Shown piece by piece: positions 1-5,683 of a stretch of DNA of 9,903 nucleotides (the first letter of the stretch is position 1; each line of letters starts with the position of its first letter). The translations under genes were made by a program, and so were the position numbers. A model generated the notes under the pieces. The model did no database searches. It worked only from the letters and a program-made list of their open reading frames with translations, and was not told where the DNA came from. The stretch covers positions 1 to 9,903 of the forward strand of contig CAIYQJ010000257.1 in NCBI GenBank assembly GCA_903928275.1, read 5' to 3'. The DNA comes from an uncultured Chloroflexota bacterium (GTDB lineage: Bacteria; Chloroflexota; Limnocylindria; Limnocylindrales; CSP1-4).

Positions 1-1379
1 CAGACGCCGGCCGCGGTCGGGATCCTCCCCGACCGGATCGCCACCACGAACGCCGCATGGTCGCGTTCGGTCTGGTCCGCGTACCTCACCGCGAAGGTCG
101 CGATGGCCTCGTCGAATGTCTCGCCGGAACCGAGGTAGCCCGCGACGAGGGCCGGGTTGCCGGAGCGGGCATGAGCCCGCGCCAGCGCCCACCCGCAGAC
201 CTCCGCGTACAGCTCCATGCCGACCGGCCGGACTCCCGCGAGGTCGATGCCGTACTTCATGTCGTACAGCTGGCGGACGTAGTAGCTGACCCCGGTCACG
301 GGCGACCTGGTCCAGCCGAGGAAGATGTCGGAGAACGCCTGCATGATCCGCTGGCCGCTGACCACGCGCTCTCCCTGGTGCCCGCGGTGCTTCGTCTTCA
401 CGTGGGGAGCCACGACCGACTCGCGCGCCTCCTTCACCTGGAGGACCAGCGGGCCGCCGGCGGGGCCGGCGAACAGCACGACGTAACAGCGTGTGCCGAC
501 GCTGCCGACGCCGACGACCTTCAGCGCGACGTCCAGCAGGCGGTGCTTCTCCACGATGACCCGTCGATCGGATGCCAGCGAGCGGACGTAGCCGTCATAG
601 ATGGCCGGGAGCGCGGCCCGGCTCGGGTCGTCGTCGGCCAGGCGCTGGAGGAGGGGCGGCCGATCGCGGATGAGCCAGCCGCCGCCCGGCGCCTTCACGG
701 ACAGCTTGCCGAGGGCGGCCATGTGGTCCCGGCGCTGCGCGGCGTCGACGGAGACCTCCAGGGCCGCACGGCGACGTGCCTGCTCCACGCGCTCGATGAT
801 CGCCTCGATGGGGATGTGGTCGTACCAGACCTCGAGCGCCCGCATCCCGGCGTACTTCCGGGTCCAGGAACGGTAGGCGCGGACGGCCGCGCGCGCCATG
901 TCGCGACACGTGCCCTCCGAGTACCCGTTCTCGCGCGAGGCCACCACGAAGCTCGCGGCGAGCCGCTTCACGTCCCACTCCCACGGGCCAGGGTGCGTCT
1001 CGTCGAAGTCGTTCAGGTCGAACACGAGCCGGCGCTCCGGGCTCGCGAAGATGCCGAAGTTGGCCAGGTGGGCATCCCCGCAGAGCTGGACGCTCACGCC
1101 CGTCCGTGGGCCGATGGCGAGGTCGGCGGTCATGCCGGCGGCCGACCCCCGGAGGAATGCGAATGGCGAGACGGCCATCCGCCCCATCCGCACCGGCACG
1201 AGCTCTGCGATGCGGCCCTCGTTCGACGCGAGCACGGCGGCGACTGCGCTCTCGGGCAGCCGCTCGGTCCAGTCCGCGTGGCTTCTCCGCGAACTGACCT
1301 TGCGCAGGCCCCGACCGCGCTCGTACGCGGCAGCGGCCGGGCTATCGGGCGGCAGGGCGTCGAGCGGGTCGATCGGCAT
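1..1379 (-). CDS. DUF2252 family protein, C-terminus cut by window edge
   Basis: The minus strand is open from an ATG at 1379 to the left edge, giving 459 residues with no stop. DUF2252 proteins are usually about 430-470 aa as I recall, so little is missing. Family signatures are clear: GSAAGMTADLA (residues 79-88), CGDAHLANFG (100-109), FDLNDFDE (120-127) and WEWDVKRLAAS (133-143), then a glycine-rich GVGSVGT (290-296) and LQVKEA (313-318). GDAHxxN plus a DFD motif resembles the catalytic loop and metal-binding site of aminoglycoside-phosphotransferase-like kinases, so an ATP-dependent phosphotransferase fold is plausible. That is inference; the family's biochemical role is not known to me. 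No signal peptide or membrane segment is seen, so it is probably cytoplasmic. The frame continues upstream to a stop at 1413-1415 without another ATG, GTG or TTG, which fixes the start. There is no Shine-Dalgarno sequence; a TATCCT lies 10 bases upstream. It is divergent from the membrane gene at 1598. Confidence 0.93.
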   Translation of the reverse strand, partial: MPIDPLDALPPDSPAAAAYERGRGLRKVSSRRSHADWTERLPESAVAAVLASNEGRIAELVPVRMGRMAVSPFAFLRGSAAGMTADLAIGPRTGVSVQLCGDAHLANFGIFASPERRLVFDLNDFDETHPGPWEWDVKRLAASFVVASRENGYSEGTCRDMARAAVRAYRSWTRKYAGMRALEVWYDHIPIEAIIERVEQARRRAALEVSVDAAQRRDHMAALGKLSVKAPGGGWLIRDRPPLLQRLADDDPSRAALPAIYDGYVRSLASDRRVIVEKHRLLDVALKVVGVGSVGTRCYVVLFAGPAGGPLVLQVKEARESVVAPHVKTKHRGHQGERVVSGQRIMQAFSDIFLGWTRSPVTGVSYYVRQLYDMKYGIDLAGVRPVGMELYAEVCGWALARAHARSGNPALVAGYLGSGETFDEAIATFAVRYADQTERDHAAFVVAIRSGRIPTAAGV

Positions 1380-1389
1380 ATCCGCCGGG

Positions 1390-1395
1390 AGGATA
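1390..1395 (-). promoter_or_regulatory. Putative -10 hexamer TATCCT for the DUF2252 gene
   Basis: TATCCT on the minus strand, 10 bases before the ATG at 1379. A transcript starting about 7 bases downstream would have a leader of only a few bases, which fits the lack of a Shine-Dalgarno sequence. The same hexamer precedes the PAC2 gene. A possible -35, ATGACG (1416 down to 1411), is only 15 bases away, so the -35 is uncertain. Confidence 0.45.
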
Positions 1396-1436
1396 CCAGC
1401 CGCGCCCCCGCGTCATGCGACCGAGAGGTCCGGCTG

Positions 1437-1494
1437 GCCGATCGGCGCCCAGCTCGCCGAGTGGGCGGCGACCTGCTCACGCGCGGTGACCGCG
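1437..1494. promoter_or_regulatory. Two dyads in the DUF2252/membrane-protein divergent spacer
   Basis: The 218-base spacer 1380-1597 contains a perfect 10-base palindrome GCCGATCGGC (1437-1446) and a perfect 6-1-6 dyad CGCGGT-G-ACCGCG (1482-1494). Both lie between the divergent starts and could be repressor sites. In DNA this GC-rich, short dyads of C and G arise often by chance, so the regulatory reading is weak. No small gene or RNA is evident in the spacer. Confidence 0.25.
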
Positions 1495-1586
1495 GCGGCC
1501 AGTGGTCGCCGGCAGGAGTGCCTCGACGCTGGTGCGGGACGACCCTCGACCATGCATCATCTGTGGCGCGAACGCGCAGGCGGCAC

Positions 1587-1593
1587 GGGAGGA
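1587..1593 (+). promoter_or_regulatory. Ribosome binding site GGGAGGA deciding the start at 1598
   Basis: GGGAGGA ends four bases before the ATG at 1598. The same frame is open from 1502, where another ATG exists, but the 32 residues added there are polar and arginine-rich with no comparable ribosome binding site. The site therefore supports the shorter protein. Confidence 0.75.
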
Positions 1594-1597
1594 ACGG

Positions 1598-2056
1598 ATG
1601 ACGCAAGCACGACTCCAGCACCTCCGGGCGGTGGCGGCCGTCGCGATCGTGGCGGCCGCGTGCCCCGTCGCGCTCTTCGGGAGCGGGTTCGTGGGCTGCG
1701 CCGGCGGGGGCTTCAACTCGGACTGCGCCTTCACCGGCGCATTCCTCTCGCCGATCGCGCTCATCCTGTCGGGGATCGTCGCAGCGATGCTCGTCCACGG
1801 CCGGCGGGGCTACCCGCTCGTCGTCGCGGCCGTGGTCCTCGGGATGGCCGCGATCTTCGTCATGAGCGCGCTCGCGGGTACGATCCTGCCGTTCGACCCG
1901 GTGACGGGGACCCTCTGGACGCTGTGGTTCCTCGCGCCCGTGACCCTCGGGTACGTCATCGGGGCAGTGGGCGTCTGGCTCGTCCGGGGCGGAGGCGGAG
2001 CGGCGGACGAGAGGCCGGTCGACGCCGCGCCCCCGGCGGTGGAGGACCCGACCTAG
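1598..2056 (+). CDS. Small four-helix membrane protein, function unknown
   Basis: This 152-residue protein is very hydrophobic. Probable membrane helices are at about residues 9-27, 47-67, 72-94 and 106-129, followed by a polar Pro/Ala/Asp-rich tail (about 131-152). After helix 1 a small loop holds two cysteines (C34 and C43) around a glycine run, on the outer side if the N-terminus is cytoplasmic; a disulfide is possible. I do not recognise a named family. The start at 1598 is chosen from the strong GGGAGGA site. Its stop TAG (2054-2056) overlaps the stop of the convergent flavodoxin gene in a single CTAG. It is divergent from the DUF2252 gene. The transmembrane layout supports a real gene; the function cannot be inferred from the sequence or its neighbours. 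Confidence 0.75.
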   Translation: MTQARLQHLRAVAAVAIVAAACPVALFGSGFVGCAGGGFNSDCAFTGAFLSPIALILSGIVAAMLVHGRRGYPLVVAAVVLGMAAIFVMSALAGTILPFDPVTGTLWTLWFLAPVTLGYVIGAVGVWLVRGGGGAADERPVDAAPPAVEDPT

Positions 2057-2541
2057 GCCCGCAGCGCCTCGGCGATGCCCGTCGCCCATGCACGGACGTC
2101 GGCCCACGGTCGGAAGTCGCCCTCGGGGGTGCGGACCGCGGCGACGATGACCTTCTCGCCGAGCCCGAGCTCGCTCCTGTCGACCTTCCCCGCGAACGTG
2201 ACGTGCGCGCGAGCGTGCGTGATCTCGAGCAGCTCGGCGATCTCGTCCGGGTCCTCCTCGGGCTTGGGCGGGTCGCCGATGGGGCCGCTCGAGAACAGCC
2301 AGACCGGTCGAGCGGTCAGCTCGTCCGCGAGGCGCTCGACGAGGTCGCGCGCAGGCGCCAGCCATTGCCCCACGTAGATGGCGCTCCCGAGGACCACGGC
2401 GTCGTACCCGTCGAGCGACTTCACGCCGTCCGGAGCCACCACGTCGACCTCGAGCCCCGCCTCAGTGAGGACGCCGGCGATCTCGCGGCCGATCTCTGCC
2501 GTGGAGCCGTGCTTCGAGGCGGTGCTCACGAGGATCCGCAT
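2053..2541 (-). CDS. Flavodoxin-domain protein (HemG/flavodoxin-like)
   Basis: This is a 162-residue single-domain protein. It opens with MRILVSTASKHGSTAEIG, a beta strand followed by the phosphate-binding loop (T7-A-S-K-H-G-S-T14) that holds the FMN phosphate in flavodoxins. YDAVVLGSAIYVGQW (46-60) is the second flavin-binding region, and VWLFSSGPIGDP (80-91) is the central strand and following loop. This pattern is typical of flavodoxin-domain proteins annotated as menaquinone-dependent protoporphyrinogen oxidase (HemG)-like. No haem gene is nearby, so the electron partner is unknown, and I call only a cytoplasmic FMN-binding redox protein. The ATG at 2541 is preferred over the upstream ATG at 2589 because of a GGAGGT site seven bases before it and because the flavodoxin fold begins there. 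It is divergent from the membrane gene at 2676. Confidence 0.9.
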   Translation of the reverse strand: MRILVSTASKHGSTAEIGREIAGVLTEAGLEVDVVAPDGVKSLDGYDAVVLGSAIYVGQWLAPARDLVERLADELTARPVWLFSSGPIGDPPKPEEDPDEIAELLEITHARAHVTFAGKVDRSELGLGEKVIVAAVRTPEGDFRPWADVRAWATGIAEALRA

Positions 2542-2548
2542 GCCTGCC

Positions 2549-2554
2549 ACCTCC
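2549..2554 (-). promoter_or_regulatory. Ribosome binding site GGAGGT for the flavodoxin gene
   Basis: GGAGGT on the minus strand with a seven-base gap to the ATG at 2541. It settles the choice against the in-frame ATG at 2589, which would add 16 residues that do not belong to the flavodoxin fold. Confidence 0.75.
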
Positions 2555-2607
2555 GCTGCAGCGTTGCATCGCCGCGGGCCTTCGGCCAACCTGACGACGA
2601 ACGCACG

Positions 2608-2621
2608 GTGCCGGGCGGCAC
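2608..2621. promoter_or_regulatory. Operator-like dyad GTGCCG-GG-CGGCAC
   Basis: A perfect 6-2-6 inverted repeat in the 134-base spacer between the divergent flavodoxin and membrane-protein genes. The two-base centre is too short for a good RNA hairpin, so a protein-binding site would be the better reading. It could also be chance in GC-rich DNA. Confidence 0.2.
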
Positions 2622-2662
2622 GGCGCGCGTCTGCGGGCCATCGGTCCAGTATGAAGCCACGG

Positions 2663-2668
2663 TACCCT
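2663..2668 (+). promoter_or_regulatory. Putative -10 hexamer TACCCT for the membrane gene at 2676
   Basis: TACCCT (TAnnnT) followed by seven bases and then the ATG at 2676. With a start site about seven bases below the hexamer the mRNA would begin at or next to the ATG. No Shine-Dalgarno sequence precedes this ATG, which agrees with a leaderless message. No convincing -35 is seen. Confidence 0.45.
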
Positions 2669-2675
2669 CTGCGCG

Positions 2676-3299
2676 ATGGACGAGAATCGTATCGAGGCCG
2701 ACGTCGCGTCCGGGCGCCTGCGGGGCTTCCTCGCGCGCCGCCCGGAGCGACGGACGCTCCTCGTCATCGCGATCGGATGCGTGGGGGTGCTCGTCGCGGA
2801 GAACGCCGCCGGCTCCGCGCCGGTCGCGCTGCCGCTCCTGTTCGCGACCGGCTTGCTCGGCGCGATGGTTCGGCCGGGCTGGGGTGGGCCCGGCGCGACC
2901 TGGATCGGCGGGGCGATCGCCGAGGCCGCCTCCGGCGTGGTCTACGTGGTCACTCGGCCGGCAGGCGACGCATATCTCGACAGCCTGGTGCCCCTCTACT
3001 TCGTCATCGGCATCGCCCTGTTCGCCGGGGTCTTCTGCGCGGCGGCCGGCACGGCGGCCGGGGTCCGCCGCCTCGCCTCGCCGCGCACGGCAGGGGTCGT
3101 GCTCCGGGTCGCCGTCGTCGCGATCCTGGCCGCCAGCCTGCTCGCGATCGTCGCCACGCCGCCCTCGCCGACCGGCGGGGAGGCGGCGCCAGGCGCGGCG
3201 AGCAACCGGTGGTCCGCCGCGGGGGACCCCGAGATCATCGGCGTGCGTGACGGCCACGGGTACCGGCACTTCCTGCTCCGGCGGCTGCTCGACGGCTGA
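2676..3299 (+). CDS. Multi-pass membrane protein, function unknown
   Basis: This 207-residue protein has a charged N-terminus (MDENRIEADV, then an Arg-rich stretch to residue 26) and about five hydrophobic segments: roughly residues 27-41, 48-64, 73-92 (Gly/Ala-rich, weakest), 104-128 and 138-160. A soluble Pro/Gly/Ala-rich tail follows (161-207), ending in the basic stretch YRHFLLRRLLDG. I do not recognise a family. The ATG at 2676 is chosen because a TACCCT hexamer sits seven bases before it and the TM pattern begins soon after; there is no ribosome binding site. It is divergent from the flavodoxin gene and convergent with the lipase-like gene, 57 bases away. The coding reading is supported by the regular hydrophobic pattern in this frame, while the antisense frame (2526-3269) reads as low-complexity Arg/Gly/Ala sequence. 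Confidence 0.72.
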   Translation: MDENRIEADVASGRLRGFLARRPERRTLLVIAIGCVGVLVAENAAGSAPVALPLLFATGLLGAMVRPGWGGPGATWIGGAIAEAASGVVYVVTRPAGDAYLDSLVPLYFVIGIALFAGVFCAAAGTAAGVRRLASPRTAGVVLRVAVVAILAASLLAIVATPPSPTGGEAAPGAASNRWSAAGDPEIIGVRDGHGYRHFLLRRLLDG

Positions 3300-3356
3300 C
3301 GCGGCGGAGGAGCGGCGGCCTGCGGCATCCGCTGCTGCGGGGGCGGCGGTGTCGCC

Positions 3357-4649
3357 TCAGTCGCCCGTGTAGGGCGCGACGGCCGGCGGCACCTCGCAGG
3401 TCCCCGGCGCGGGCTCGCCCGCGAACGCCGCGGCGAGGAACGTCGCGGCGGCGGGACCGGCCACCTCGCCCGCCTTGTTGTGCCCGATCCCGCCGAGCCA
3501 GTCCATGGTGAGACGCGACCCGGCGGCACACCACCGCTGCTGGAGGAGCGCGGTCGTGCCCGGGAGGACGACGGGGTCGGCCGTGCCCTGGGCGACGAAG
3601 ACCGGCAGGTCGGCGGGGAGGGGCGGGGGCGTCTCGGCGGCCACCGTGCGCGCCCAGGCGGCGTCCGTCGTCGGGTCGACCGCGAAGAACGACTGCCGGA
3701 ACTCCTCGCGGATGAGGCCCTCGATGGCGGCCTCCTTGATGCAGTCGTTCGCGATCCGCTCGCGGTTGCGCAGGCCGGCGGTGGAGATCACGCCGGCGAG
3801 CGGGAGCCCCGGGTAGACGACCTGCCAGGAGATCGACGCCTCCGGCGCGATCACCCACCCGACGGGCTTGTCCCACTGGAGGTGGATGAGCGGCGTCAGC
3901 TCGGCCGCCGGCGCCGCGGCCGCGACGGCGACGAGGGTGAGCTCGGGGGCGATCTGCGCCGCGAGCGCGCCGGTCCAGAGCGCCGCGTGGCCGCCCTGCG
4001 AGTGGCCCCAGGCGGCCCAGCGCGTCCCCGCGTCGGCGTTCGGGGCCTGGCGGGCGGCTCGGACGGCGTTCACGACGTCACGCGCCTCGGACTCACCTAC
4101 GAGGTACAGCGGAGTCCCGGGCGTTCCCATCCCCACGTAGTCGGTGGCGACGACGATCCAGCCGAGGTCGAGCATCTGCTGGAGCCAGCCACCGATCGCG
4201 TCCTGCCCGGCCGCGCGCGACGGGACGCACGCGTCACCGAAGCCGGTGGTGGGGTGCGCCCAGCTGACGATGGGCCGCCCGCCGGGCGGGGCGGGCGTCG
4301 TCGGGATGAAGAGCATCCCGCCGCTCGCGGCCGCGGTGCCGTCCGGCAGCTGGCTGACGTAGAGGATCCGGAGCGCCGTCGCCCCGGTGATCGCCTGCCA
4401 CGGCGCGCCGAGAGGCTCGGTCCGGATGAGCGTCCCCGGCGTCGTCGGCATGTCCGCCGGAGGCGTGTAGAAGGCCTGGAACGCGTCCTGGCGCATGCGC
4501 GTCTCCCTTGAGTCGAGGACCGTGCGGCCGACGACCAGGCCGGCCGTGCCCAGGACGACGACGACGACGAGGGCGAGGGCGACCGCCAGCCTGCGGTGGC
4601 GCCGCCTGGCGGGTGGAGCCGCGCTCGGCTCGGGTGCGACGGTGGTCAT
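3357..4649 (-). CDS. Secreted or membrane-anchored alpha/beta hydrolase, secretory-lipase type
   Basis: This 430-residue protein has a basic N-terminus (RRRHRR, 15-20), then one hydrophobic helix (about 21-41, with five valines in a row), so it is exported or held by a signal anchor with the catalytic domain outside. The rest is an alpha/beta hydrolase similar to the secretory lipase (LIP) family: SWAHPTTGFGDACVPS (129-144), VVATDYVGMG (166-175), the nucleophile elbow GHSQGG with Ser217, GTADPVV with Asp358, and GIGHNKAG with His390 as the likely triad. Four cysteines after the helix (141, 303, 374, 418) may form disulfides outside the cell. The substrate (acylglycerol or other ester) cannot be told. 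The ATG at 4649 puts the basic/hydrophobic segment at the N-terminus; an upstream ATG at 4727 would add 26 residues and lacks a ribosome site. The ribosome site for 4649 is itself weak (GGGGGAG about 15 bases away). No lid or cell-wall sorting motif is visible. Confidence 0.88.
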   Translation of the reverse strand: MTTVAPEPSAAPPARRRHRRLAVALALVVVVVLGTAGLVVGRTVLDSRETRMRQDAFQAFYTPPADMPTTPGTLIRTEPLGAPWQAITGATALRILYVSQLPDGTAAASGGMLFIPTTPAPPGGRPIVSWAHPTTGFGDACVPSRAAGQDAIGGWLQQMLDLGWIVVATDYVGMGTPGTPLYLVGESEARDVVNAVRAARQAPNADAGTRWAAWGHSQGGHAALWTGALAAQIAPELTLVAVAAAAPAAELTPLIHLQWDKPVGWVIAPEASISWQVVYPGLPLAGVISTAGLRNRERIANDCIKEAAIEGLIREEFRQSFFAVDPTTDAAWARTVAAETPPPLPADLPVFVAQGTADPVVLPGTTALLQQRWCAAGSRLTMDWLGGIGHNKAGEVAGPAAATFLAAAFAGEPAPGTCEVPPAVAPYTGD

Positions 4650-4725
4650 CGGTCGTATCCCGTTCTCCCCCGTGCGAGGATGGCCGTCGATCGCTCCGGG
4701 CGCGACCACCCGGAAGTACGGCCCC

Positions 4726-4755
4726 ATGACCAGTCGCGGCCGCGTCGCCTATCCT
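4726..4755 (+). promoter_or_regulatory. Putative promoter of the PAC2 gene (ATGACC-N18-TATCCT)
   Basis: TATCCT at 4750-4755 lies six bases before the ATG at 4762. ATGACC at 4726-4731 matches TTGACA at four positions with an 18-base spacer. There is no Shine-Dalgarno sequence, so the transcript probably begins at or just before the ATG. The hexamer is identical to the one before the DUF2252 gene. Confidence 0.5.
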
Positions 4756-4761
4756 TGGCGC

Positions 4762-5616
4762 ATGGTCCTCTACCGCGTCATCGACGGCGCCGGGCTCATC
4801 GATCCCACCATGGTCGTCGCGTTCGACGGCTGGGTGGACGCCGGCTCGGCGGCCACGACCGCCACCGCGACCCTCGCCGCCGACGGCGAGGTGGTGGCGA
4901 CGTTCGACGCCGACCAGCTGTACGACTACCGCGCCCGCCGGCCCACGCTCCAGATCCGCGACGGGCGGCCCGCGGAGCTCTCGTGGCCGGAGCTCGACCT
5001 GCGGCGCGTGCACCTCGCCGACCGCGATCTCCTGGTCCTGTCCGGCCCCGAGCCGGACTTCCGCTGGCACGAGCTGGCGGCGGCGGCCGTCGAGATCGCG
5101 CGGCAGTTCGGCGTGCGCGAGTGGCTCAGCCTCGGGGCGATCCCCGCCGCCGTGCCTCACACGCGGCCCGTCCCGCTCCTCGGCACCGAATCGCGCCCGG
5201 GCCTCCTCCGGGGCGGCGTGGAGCCGGGCCCGCAGGGCGTCCTCCAGGTGCCGGCAGCCGCCGTGTCGATGCTCGACGTCGCCGTCGCGGCCGCGGGCGT
5301 GCCCGCGGTCGGCTACTTCGCGCAGATCCCCCACTACGTCTCCGGGCCTTACCCGCAGGCCGCGCTCGCGCTCCTCGAGGCCGCCGGCCGCCACCTGGGC
5401 GCAGAGCTGCCGTCTCTCGGGCTCGCGGAGGAGGCGCGCCAGATGCGGACCCGCCTCGATGCCGCCGCCTCCACGGACGAGACGACGCGCGCGTATGTCG
5501 AGCGGCTGGAGGCGATGGTCGACGAGGCGCGTCGGCCGTCCGGCGGAGACCTGATCGGCGAGATCGAGCGGTTCCTCCGCGACCAGGGTTCCGGGCGCAC
5601 CGACCTCCCGAACTGA
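4762..5616 (+). CDS. PAC2 (proteasome assembly chaperone) family protein
   Basis: This 284-residue cytoplasmic protein has PAC2-family hallmarks: VVAFDGWVDAGSAA (18-31), LLVLSGPEPDFRWHE (90-104), LGAIPAAVPHTRP (124-136) and GYFAQIPHYVSGPYPQA (184-200). It ends in an acidic helical segment (about 221-277) holding EARQMRTRLD and GDLIGEIERFL. The family is named after eukaryotic and archaeal proteasome assembly chaperones. Bacterial members are common in actinobacteria, with no firm role known to me. No proteasome genes are in view, so a link to proteasomes is unproven here. The frame is open from 4495, but the ATG at 4762 matches the family N-terminus (MVLYRVIDGAGLIDPTMVVAFDGW) and has a TATCCT six bases upstream. 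It is divergent from the lipase-like gene and convergent with lacZ. Confidence 0.92.
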   Translation: MVLYRVIDGAGLIDPTMVVAFDGWVDAGSAATTATATLAADGEVVATFDADQLYDYRARRPTLQIRDGRPAELSWPELDLRRVHLADRDLLVLSGPEPDFRWHELAAAAVEIARQFGVREWLSLGAIPAAVPHTRPVPLLGTESRPGLLRGGVEPGPQGVLQVPAAAVSMLDVAVAAAGVPAVGYFAQIPHYVSGPYPQAALALLEAAGRHLGAELPSLGLAEEARQMRTRLDAAASTDETTRAYVERLEAMVDEARRPSGGDLIGEIERFLRDQGSGRTDLPN

Positions 5617-5640
5617 CCCGCCGCGCCGTCGCTCGGCCCC

Positions 5641-5660
5641 GCGGACCGCGGCCCGTCCGC
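5641..5660. terminator. Hairpin between convergent PAC2 and lacZ genes, possible terminator
   Basis: GCGGAC (5641-5646) pairs with GTCCGC (5655-5660) across an eight-base loop, in the 67-base gap between two converging genes. A dyad here could end transcription from both sides, but no T-run follows on either strand, so it is not a standard intrinsic terminator. Confidence 0.25.
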
Positions 5661-5683
5661 CGCGCACCGTGGGGCACGTGCCG

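Noticed and set aside
57..1601. A 514-residue plus-strand open frame
   Set aside because: It is the antisense of the DUF2252 gene, whose motifs on the minus strand are unmistakable.
3300..3356. Small hairpin CCGC-TGCT-GCGG (3329-3340) between the convergent membrane-protein and lipase genes
   Set aside because: The stem is only four pairs with no T-run, too weak to call a terminator.
898..3372. An 824-residue plus-strand open frame crossing four genes
   Set aside because: It runs through the DUF2252, membrane-protein and flavodoxin genes in wrong frames with composition-driven sequence and no recognisable domain.
4650..4727. Upstream ATG at 4727 for the lipase-like gene
   Set aside because: It would place 26 residues before the basic/hydrophobic export segment and has no ribosome site near it.
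5673..5682. Perfect palindrome GGCACGTGCC just past the lacZ stop
   Set aside because: It has no loop and no T-run, and its position after two converging genes does not suggest an operator.
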